This document shows, one piece after another, positions 24,801 to 36,800 of a DNA stretch of 64,000 nt. The stretch spans positions 494,001 through 558,000 of the forward strand of contig JAQGDQ010000052.1 in the NCBI GenBank assembly GCA_030141605.1, in the 5' to 3' direction. The first letter of the stretch is position 1, and each line of letters starts with the position of its first letter. The position numbers and the translations under genes were made by a program. A model generated the notes under the pieces. That model made no database searches and was not told where the DNA came from. It saw nothing but the letters and a program-made list of their open reading frames with translations. This DNA comes from Tubiluchus corallicola (Eukaryota > Priapulida > Priapulimorpha > Priapulimorphida > Tubiluchidae).

Positions 24801-27800
24801 ACAACATTACATTACACAACAAACATAACGACATGACAATGACACTAATAATGTTGATGAAGTCCTCAAAAACCCAAAAAAAGCATTGTACACCATAAAA
24901 GGTTTTCTGCATAGTACTGGCAATTGAAGGTAGTCTTATATTTCTTAGTTTGTTGTTTAAACCAAATTTTTAAATGCTTCTAATTAAGTTACTGATAATT
25001 AAGATAAACGACAATCTTTATATCTAGTAAGTGCGGACACAAATAAAAATAATACAGTGCTGTAATTAAAAGTATCATTTGCATGTTTGAAATTAAGCAC
25101 TAACATAAATATAGCCTTTAAAAATTAATGTAACCCGCAGTAACAGTGAATGACTTCAAGTGACCAATGCATTGAGCTGATCAATTAAAGATACTGGTAT
25201 GACAATAGACGTAGCAATCAATGTGAAAACCACATCTGCTATCATGCCATCAAACAACATACTAGATACCTAAGCTAGACAAAATGTTCACATGGGTTAT
25301 TGTGTACTCTGCAGTGACACGGCTTTCATGTTGGCAAAAAACAGGCAGTAATTAGCAACTTAACTAAAAAACATCACTTTTTTTACAAGATATCATAACT
25401 CTGTGTTCTGTGGTGCATTTTTCAATTTATAACAACTACTACTCAAGAGACAGCTGCATTTCCACGTTACTGTCCTGTAATGATATTATGAACACAGCAA
25501 AAAGTATTGGCGAAATGAGACAAAAATAAAAAAAAATTGTGATATAATCAAACAATGCGATTTCGTGTCCTTGTGCGCTGCTACTGCTTTGTATTTGTAT
25601 TTTCAACAATGACGATGATAATTACACTGAGACTGCTGTCACCAGTATCCAGAGTTTTACAGAGAGATGTAAGGAATGTTTTTACGTTTCCCATGAGGTA
25701 TGCAGCATTAGTATTTCAAAAGCTGTTGATATAAATTTTCTTTTAAAGTGATATGCAACAGGATCAGTTAACGTAATGCACAACATATACACAAAAATAT
25801 AACTTAAAAACCATTGTAACCATGAACAAATGAAATTTTATTATGTTTGGTACAGGGATATTTCCAAAAATTTGATAAGAACATATTAACTTAAATGAAT
25901 TATTATTATAACTGATATTTGGTTGTTTGCATAATTATTTTTATTGTAACTAATTGTATGATTTTTTTTATTTCCTTTAACTTTATTGCAAAAAGCACTG
26001 ATGTCTTCAGATGGCATGTGTTTTTAAGAATAAACTACTATTGTTATTATTATTATTATTATCATCATTATTATTATTATTATTATTAATATTATTATTA
26101 TTATTATGTATTTTAGAAAAATGTGCTCTAAAAAGCCACTGCATCTTATTGGAAACTTAACGCAGAAGATTTTGACTACAAAACAAACTCCAGTAGTTCA
26201 TTCAGGTGGACGCTATGCACCCTCTAATTGCTTAGCTAGACACAAAGTTCTTGTTATAGTACCATACAGAGATAGAAAAGAAAATTTGAAAGCGTTAGTG
26301 ATGCATTTACATCCGATTCTACAACGACAACAACTCAACTACCTAATTCTAGTTGCAGAACAATATGGAATGGAAACATTTAATAAAGGAATAATTATGA
26401 ATGCTGGATTTAAAGAAGCATCGAGGATATTTAATTTTACGTGTGTTGTGTTTCATGATGTCGATCTTATAGCCGAGGATGACCGTAACATGTACAATTG
26501 TTCTGAGCAACCTCGACATATGTCGCCTGCAATAGATAAATTGAATTATAGACTACCATACAAAGATTTAGTGGGTGGCGTTCTAGCTATAAAGAAAGAT
26601 CAGTTTAAAATGATAAATGGCTATTCAAACATGTATTGGGGTTGGGGTGGAGAGGATGATGACTTAGCTAAGCGTATCAAGCATCTGGGGTTGAACATCA
26701 CACGACCATCAATGGATATTGGACGCTATCGAGCATTACCTCACGACAAGCGTAAAGCAACAAGATACAAACACACACAACAGCTTATAAACTCCACTGT
26801 TAAACGATATAGGACTGAAGGACTGAATTCTATAAATTACACTCTAAAAAGTCTGGAAAAGCGACAGTTTTACACACATATTCTAATTGATGTAGGAAAG
26901 CCGCCACCTGATGTGAAGCAAGACGTAAATATTACGAGAGTATTAGAACATCTTCACAAATACAGAATGCCAACGTTACTGTTACGCAGACGTGTTATTA
27001 AACCTTTTCGAAAGAAGTCACCAGTAACTCTAATAAAAACAGAACACAAAGTAAAAAATTTAATGAACCAAATAGCGAAAGTGTAAATTCATGTTTCACG
27101 ACAACAGTTTTGCAATTTTAAATTTGACACCATATCAAAGATTATAAATGTCATAATCCCTACACTACATTAACGTAAATTAATGACTGCAGTAAATTAG
27201 TATTGATTAAATTATTTTACCAGTCTAAACTATTGACGTATTCTATAAGCTAGATGCTGTAATATGTGTTAGATAGCTAAGTTGAGCTAACAACAGTCAA
27301 CGTCTAAAATGATTAATAAGTTATCACATAATTATAAAGTTGATTAATTCTAATTTGATGTTAATTTAACATGTTTTATATGATATTCTTTGCCTCTAGT
27401 AAATATATAAGATGTTATTTACAAACCGTGCAGCAAAATTATACAACTCAAAAAACTATAATATGGCTCATATCTAATGTGGTGTGGCTTGTGCACATAA
27501 GAGTGCAGCACACTGCTATTGAAGAAATACAAAAAAATAAAATAGTTTCACATTAATTAGGGCCTACCTTAGACACCTCATTTCATATTTTAATAAACTA
27601 TCATGTTAAGCACTTTCAATTTGTATTTCATGAACTGAAAACTACTTTTTGATTACAAACCAAGACTAGGATATACTTATTGAACTAAGAGAGAACACAA
27701 CCTAAATTGACTACTGCTCTGCCCACTAGATAGCATATGACATGATATTCAATTTCATATCCAAAAGAGACAGAAGGGCAGACAAACTAAGAGAGATAAT

Positions 27801-30800
27801 ATTCCTTCCCGACATGTTAAACACACTTGCTAACCTAATGCACACTAACACATTAAAAAGTCTAACTAAAATAACCACACTTTTTACCTGAAGTTTAATA
27901 CGATGCTGCTGTCTCAGTTCACATACTCTGTCATAAAATATCTTTGCAATATAAGTATAAGCTGGGGGAATTGAACCCAAAATTCCACTAGCTCCATAAA
28001 ATCCCATCACCTTAACAAAAATTTCCATTAGCAGAAAACATGTAGTTGAAACACTAAGCAGCAGCTAGGTCTTTTAATGTCCCATAATTATGTTATTTTT
28101 TGCAATATTAACATTTTGAAAACTAGAATAAGACGTTAAGCTCAACATAAATGCAAACTCTGAAAATAAATATAATAAAAACTTTTGACTGTGATAGTAA
28201 TACCTGTGGTGATGCCATTAATAATCTGAAATCAGCTGCAGAATCCCGGATGATGGTTTCACAATATTCTTCCGTCAAGTTAAAATAACCAGATGCTAAC
28301 TTTATGACAGCATCTTGGGGTGCCTTTCTGAGAACTGAATCTGTAATTTCGTAATCACAAGTCACCCCTAGCTGACCCATCTGCACCAAAGGATAAATCA
28401 ATGTGTCACCTTCACTGTTTGAAGCCGAGTCTGCTAACGTGTTATTGATAATAACTTGCTTAGAAGTTTTTTGCTGTTCGTGACTAGATTCGTTTTGTCT
28501 GGTATCACCAGCTTGACTACTATGTCCACTACCGCTGTTAGCAATAGGCATAGAAGTTGAAGTTTGATTATGATTAATACACACCATCTTTGCATGTGGA
28601 TAATAAACACTGTCAATAATCTGTTTTGCACGTTTTTGAAACTCATTGTAATCACCTGTAAAAAATAAAGACAATCAACATCTATGGTTGGAAGAGTCTG
28701 CAGATAATAGCTGATTCAAAAGTCACCAATTTCGGTGTAATTTTTGTCTTAAGTTATCCAACTGACACAAATGTGGATACTTGGAAATAAAATGCAAAAT
28801 TGCAGTTGTCCATTTCTCTATCTTCCAACTCCCTTAGTCATGTTTACTAATCCATTACACATATTGTAGCGCGCTCTGACAATTTTGCATGCATTAAAAA
28901 AAATTTATTTTATTTTTTAAATAGATTATAGCACTCAAAACAGACTTATTTAATGTAGGTGGCTATGGCTGACTACCTAAGCATTATCACAGAAAAACGG
29001 CTAAGATGAGATGCTGAAACAGTAGAAGTATCTTAGCCACATTTAGATGTATGTGTATCAGGCAAAGTGTAAAATTCATCCTAAAAAAACAAATCAGCGG
29101 GCCCTTAGTTTTTAAAGGAGGAAGTTTTGTACTGCAGTTTTTAAAATCAGTTATAAAACTGTTACAACTTGCTTTTAAACTTTTTTCTTAGTAATTTCAT
29201 GCTGGCAAAAGTATCTGGCAAACGTAATAATGCATTAATACCCTTATTGGCTTTTCCTCACAAAAAAAGCCTCATGAGCCCATTGAAAGTGCAGGGCTTC
29301 TGAACATGTAAGTGACAAAAAAATAACAGCTTTAAATTAGTCATCTAAATGACTTTAATGTTGGGGTGAAAAAGCAGCCGCTTCGGTATTATCTATGGTG
29401 TATGAAATTATGGTTGTCCAACAAAAAACTAATCACATAGTACCTGCAGGGCCTATTTCAGCCTAAGCGAGGCATGGGGAAGTGGGGCATGTGAGGCACC
29501 CTCGGCGAGGGGGGCGGGCGCCACCATGGTTGGCGCCCAGAAAATTTTTGAACTGCTAGAACGCTGGAGAAGCATTTTCGAAGAGAAAATAGCGAGGAGG
29601 CAGTATGTTCGCATAAAGCAAAAACATTTTACCTAGGCACGAGGCCCCCCCTGGAGGGTGAGGCCCGGGGAAGTATCCCCACTTCCCCCTGAAATAGGCC
29701 CTGAGTACCTGTACAAGAAAAACATGTTTCTAGAATGTGAATCGCTTGACATACTTTTCAATCCACATGTACAACCCCCTAATTAGTTTAAATTGCAACT
29801 ACTATATTATTTACTTGTTGCCACTTACCACTCACTTATATTTTTATTTTCTACAAAAGATTTTTTAGGATTCCAATGACATACTACCTTACTAGAACTC
29901 CTTGTTTAACACAAAACATTGATGAAATCATTTTAAGCATTCTGTACGATGTCTTGGTATTGTATAAAAAATCTAGGAAAAGTTACAACTGATCCCATTT
30001 TTTCGAAACTTACAATGAATTCAAATGCACGGCAATGAAAACTAATCTACATAAATGTTGACCCAGTTAAATTTTCAGCACAATTATAATTGCTAAATCA
30101 TTTTTTTAGCTTTTGCAGTTTGTTTATAAATTTCATTTGCTATAAATTAATAGCATACTTAGCTCAGCTAGTAGATATATACTGAATTTCATAAAACTCA
30201 GTTAATCTTACCTCATTGATTCACAATGACTTTGATCATAGGTGTGCTCTGATAAAATGGTTACATTCTAAACCCCATCTTAAAAAATCAATGAAACCTG
30301 CCATTTAATGTCAAAATATGGTTGTGAAGTATAAAATCTGTTTATTTTTGGTTTTGCACTCCCAACTATGCATGTTTCATCACTGAATTGCAATACAGTA
30401 CAGCAGTTTTTTTATAGTATCACCAATTAAAAAGCTAAATATCATAACAGAAAGCTCCAAAGACTCCAATGCCTAGGGAAATTGTTAATTTTTCAGCATC
30501 ATTTTTAAGCTACTAAATATTGAAATTTTATAAGTAGTTGGCTCACTACGCCACATTACTGACCCACTGCTACTCTTTGTCAACTCACCTTCACTCTCTC
30601 CCTGGTAAACCCCCTCCCTCAAGGTGGTTCAATTAAGAATGTCAAAGAAAATCACTTTTACAGAGAGATCATCCTATGCCAGTCTTTTTTTTTGTGGTAT
30701 TTATATAGATCTTAGTTATTATCCAGATATTCCAGATTTTCCATATACAGCAGTCGCCGCTTAATAGGCTTACGTTGGGACCGACGTGTTTTGACCCAAT

Positions 30801-33800
30801 TAACCGAATGAACTTATTAACCGATGGGTGTAGTATTACTGGTATAGAAGTATGAGTCAGCAGCTTAGTATGAATTGCAAAGGTTTTTAATGAATTTTAG
30901 AAACGAAATAATGTCTAAAAAATATTTTAAAATATTAATTTACATGTGAATTAGCAATAAATTAAAAAGTATACTTTTCTAAGTCTGTTTAGTTTCAAAA
31001 ATTACAAAAATTCCTTCAAAGTCAGCTGCCTCATTTTCTTGTGAAGAAGTTGGCCAACAAAGTTCTGGTAATTATAAAAACATTGAAAATCTGTTGTTGT
31101 GCTTGACTAAAACAGTTCTGAATCATCTGCTCACTTACATTGCTCTCATTTGCTCTACGAAGTTACTCTTGTAAGTCAGAAGGAATACCGTCTGATTTAC
31201 TGTAGCTGCATGTTAACTCATTAAGCCTGAAAGTGTGATTTGCAATGAAAGCATCAAAAGGAAACCGCTAGGCAAGTGATTAAATGTTTAGCTTCCAGAA
31301 ATTCTTTGGGTAACAGTGGGCAAGCGGGTAACAGATTCAAAGCAAAACTGCTACGCTAACGTATTAGTGCATGATAAACGTACCTGCTTATAAACAAAAT
31401 GGTACTTAACATGATTGTTTCTGCATACATAGTGCACAAAAGGGAAATAAAAATGAAGCATTTCTCAAAGTCACTAAACCACTTACTGACTAAGCTCAGT
31501 ATCATTTAATTTTGGTCATTAAGCACACACTGTTAGTTCTCAGTAACTACCTTCAAACTCATTCACTTGCATAATAAATGAGTGCCTGCTAATATAAGGA
31601 TGATCTTAGTTAATGGAATTATTAATAATTAATGCTACTAACAAAAATAAATCATAGTTATATGCTATACCTTATAAATCCTTATACCTTGGGTGCAATT
31701 GCATCCCACAGCCATCAATAAAGTTCTTTCAATAATAATCAGTAAACATAACTGCCACACATTTTAAGCATTATTTAGATAAATATATAACCAGTGAGTC
31801 CTCAGAAGTGTTATACCAATAAAACCAACAAAAATGATTGAGAAAAACTAATTAACTCGGTTATTTTATTATGCAACTCTAATTACGGATCTATATCAAT
31901 GTTGGGGAAATTAAAAACCAGTTCTATAATAATTATTAAAAAAATTGGCTAACATCAATAGTAAAAAGTTTCCAACTATCTCAACCACAAAACGTGAGCT
32001 GCTACTTGACTGAGTTAGCAAACTAGCAAGGTTGGCCATTGAAGAAATGGTATGCTCACGGGTGTTGACTGATATAATGACTGAGTGAAAGGTGGGCTGA
32101 TAAAGTTACATTGAGCATTGCTTCATTTATTTGCCTTTCATTAAATGTGTTAGCTGAGACACCTACTAGCAAAAAATGCATGAGCATTACAGCTCTACCT
32201 CACATATGTAAGAAAACTAATTATCAAAAAAATAAATAAATAATATAAAATAAAATAAAGCAAATAATAATATAATCTGTGGCAAATGATATATTTTTTC
32301 TTTTGTGTTCCTTTTTCTAACTTCTCTCCCTTACTTAAGTAATCTAATACACTACGTGGAATACGAAGCAAAATTTGTGCAATAAGAAGTTGGCTTTCTG
32401 TATAATTCTTCCTGTAATTCTTTTCACAAACAAACCACACAAATGCTTTTATGTAGTAATAATCAAGCCAAAATTTCAAAAAGACAGAAAATAACTGAAT
32501 TAATTAATGTCAGCAATTTGTGGTGTAGGTATTATATGGTTCTTATTGCAATAACAAGAAAAGCCCAATTACAACAAGATAATAAACCAGAAATCAGAAA
32601 TCAACAACACCTTCTACAGGATCGATATCCCAGTTCTTAGAGAGTTTCACGGTATTGTCCGTTTGTAGATGATATGAGAATTTTGACACAGCTTCTACTA
32701 GCGACTCAAAGCAGTCAGCGATCTCTTGACAGTTTTCTAATAACATATACCTATCCTGTCGGTTAGTAAAGTAATCATTGCTAAGATTTGCCCTATTAAA
32801 GAAAAAACATAGTCATACAGCTAAAAAATAACCAAAAACACGGTGTTAATTAATGAAATAGTGAATGTGCTGCTGCACATATAGGTAGAAAGTTGATGAA
32901 AGTGTGCAAGTTCAGGTATGATCAATTAATGACTTATTACCAACAACAGTCATAATATAAGTGCAGGTTTGCAATGAATTGGCATGTTTCTGTCCAGCAA
33001 CTCTTACTGAATTACATCTAACAGCCCTCAATCTTATTGTTACCATATTTGCTTGCCTCACTAATTTCATATAATAATATTAAATATTAAAACAAAAATA
33101 AAGTAAATTTGAAAAGGAACTTCAATACCTTTTAACAGATTCTCAACAATCTTTTATGGATAAATCAGAAATGTCTTTTATAAACTATCTTAGAACGTTA
33201 AAAGCCAGCAAAATATCAGAATATATATTAAGAGTTGAACCAAGCTTGAAAAATGAAAAGCAAACGATACTAGCTAACTTATCAGCCTCCTTAATTTTCC
33301 AACAACTAAATCTTTTTTTATTTAAACAACAATCCAAGATCTAAAAAATACTGACCCGCTCATGATAATGCTGTTATCAAATAGGTAAATTTTCATGTGT
33401 TGTAGACCAACAGTCTCACTAAATTTACCCCTGCAAAAAACAGCTTGAAACAGCAACAAGAAAGATGATGCACTCCATAGAAGGTAAAACCTTTTTGATA
33501 GATAATTTTTTTACTCACTACAGTTTACAAATATAATTTCTTATCATTAATAACAAAATTGTTAAAAATTTAAATTCCAGTTAATTGAAGGTTTTCAGAT
33601 TGCATATAGCTTCCAAAACTTTAATATTTTATGTGTAAGATGTAAAATCAATATGAATGAAACCAGTTGGTTGAAAGTAAAAGTTGTGATTTGTTAGATT
33701 CGTTCTAATTCTTCCAAAAAAGCATTTTTAGATTCCAAGTGATTCTAGCATTTTTAGATTCCTAGTGGTTTTAGCATTGCAAAAGAAAGAAATCAAATTT

Positions 33801-36800
33801 AAACAATCATATACTTGGAAGCTGATGACAAGTCTCTTACATACAAAGTTGTCATTGTTGTGCATTACACATGATGGAAAGTGAACATTTTGCTTACCTC
33901 AACAACCACCTGTAAAATCCACGAAGATTAGGAGTGTGGTAGAGAGCAACCCGTACACTGTCTGTAAAGTCCCGCAATAGAGGTAAAAGCATTGTGCGAG
34001 AATTGTGCTCTCCACGTGATCCACGTGTGTAGTCAAGAAGCACACGCACTTGAAGTGGAGACTGTGCAGAAGACAATTTAGACTTGCCTGATGCTTCATA
34101 AAGACAATCAACCTGAAGAAAGGACATTGTGAAAGAAGTATACAAAAATAAAGACAAAGAAAAATCTATCCTCCAAAATTATTTTACTTTTCTTAAAAAT
34201 ATGTAGCATGTTCATGTATTACAGAAAGATTGCTGTGTGTAAGGTTGCTTGGCGATAGGATTCATCTTTTCATGTGTCACATTTCACAACTTAAGGCTTA
34301 TCAGACTTCACATGTCATTTTCCATAATTTTTTTAAGTACAAGAGATTAGCTGCTTCTTTTTTCCAGTTAGATTCCTCCAGATGATGAGACTATAGGACA
34401 TGTTTGTACTAAGTGACAATGATAATGATGAAGATAGAGCATTATATGTACATAGAAATAGACATACATACATAGTATGTCTCCACTTGTAGGCTAACAT
34501 ATTCTTGATAAATTATAATCTGTATAAACAATCATGCAAAAACGTCACGGTTAATTATAGTTTTGACTCTATAGATTCCACGGCTGAAATATCTTAGAAG
34601 CTCCATATTATTTTAAAATTACTAATATTAATATCATTAAATAGATTCTCTATTAATTTACAATTGGTTTTATGAAAATTAGCATAGGTGCATTAGTTTG
34701 ACTGATAGAAGGAAAATCAACTTATAGTCATTACAGTAGCAGTGTGAAGCCTAAGTTACTACATAGACAGTCTGAGACCTACCTTTGTTTGGTACAGGCA
34801 GTTTTTCATTTGATTTTGCTGATTTTTACTTTTGTCATCTTATTTATTTTCATTTACCTCATTTATTTTTGTCCAAATAAATTTTGTACACTAAACTTTT
34901 CTTATATTCATCCATTTCTTTTCATTTCACGTCATGTTTTGAGAGCGTCCCATTAATCAAAAATGCAAAACGTAAAACCAACAGTCGAGAAACAACAGAA
35001 ATTGCCATATTCTATTTTCGCTCATGTGACATGCGAAACATGGAAATGTGACTCTTATGGCCAAACAGCCTAATATACCGAAGCATGTTATTTGTGCCCA
35101 CTACACGTGTTAATGATTTGTTCATGTTTTATGTTATTGTACACTGTATTGTAACACAAGTCTACCAAATTTAACGCACTCAAATTTCGCATTACAATTT
35201 ACAAATTTAACACGCATGGTCATCTCACAATACACCCTGTCAGAAACATCTTTCCGATTGGACAATTATTGTATATTATTCTACTTAAAGCTAGTTAAGA
35301 AATATTCCACATACAATAGGAACGTAAACTTCCGTAGCTTAATTGTAATAAATAACTTTATAGCTAAGTGAATCACTACTGTCATCGCCTTATTAACTAT
35401 GTAATTATCTAAATGCATATGGTAGTATAAGAGTGTAGGCAGGAAGTAGATCCTTGGGAAAAACTTGTCTTGCATGTAAAATGGTTGGAACAGGTTTTTC
35501 CCCTATGTTATAGCAATTTATAACATGTTCATAACTAATTTGTAGCCAATGTATAGGCAATTTAGAGAGTACTTATATAGTACGAAACTGTGCACAGAGA
35601 AATTAGTACTAACATTTATGACTTTTAACTCAATATGACATCTAATACATTTATTATTGTATTGCAACATATCGTCTAACATTGTGCAATTGTTGTAAAT
35701 AAGAAATTGTATCATGATGTTTCAGTCATTCGTTCTTTGTTTTTATTTATCTCTAGCTATGAACTAGAGCGAACATCGACTAAATACTAATAAATTGATT
35801 TTTGAGAACTTCCTTTAGATACCAAAAACCTTCAGTTGATTAAAATTCTCACACTTTAAGAGCAAACAAAAAATAACTAGAACTTTACAAGTTTGTGACA
35901 TGGTGCCAAAATGCACTGCGCTGATTTTCAAGTTTGCTAGTTAGACTTTTCGTTAGTTTTTGACATTTTTTCGTTTAAAAGTTGAATGTTTGCCATAACT
36001 ACCATGTTTTATCTTGAGAATGATTTTAGTTATTCTAGAAATTTTTTTGTAAAAAAAAGTTCTGCCATAAGTCACTAAGAGACGACACTCACAAGCTTTA
36101 AGGTGAGTTAAAGATTTCATTTTTTGTAAGCTTGAAGCTTAAAATTTAAGCCACACTTATAGAGTGTGTTTGATTCACACTTCTAAGCTAAGGTTTTGGA
36201 AAATTCTTTAAATATTTTGAAGTTTGCATTCATTTTGCTAGTAGTATACTGCAAATTTTCTATAAAATTTGACAAAGCGAAGATCGACAAAATACTAACA
36301 ATATGCTTTTCGTGAATTTCCTTTAGATACAAAAAAAAACTTCATTTGATGCCTTAAAAACTCTCACACTTTCAGAACCACAATATAGAGAAAGTTCTAA
36401 GAAGTAACAAATTAATTCTGCAAGAAAACTAAACATTATTAAATAATTATAAATATTTTACCAACTCTTGTTCCAGTTCTCCATTGCCTAGATAAAGAGA
36501 AGCTAGGACTATCCTAGTTTTAGCACACCGAGCTCGACTCTGCACAAAAAAAGATTTGTAAATTTTCTAACTTGATGGTTAAAAGTGACCAGCTTTCCAT
36601 ACACACAATATAAATACACAAGTAGTCAAAAAAGTGTCTTTTAAAAATAAATAACAACTTTTAAGTTTACAAGCACAGTGCACTGAGCTATGGCATATAG
36701 TGCCAGAGTTGCACTGAACCAAGTCCAGCAGATCCAGGTTTATAACCTGGGTACTGGTGTTTCTCCAGTTCACTATGCAAAATAAAAATTGTGTTAAATT

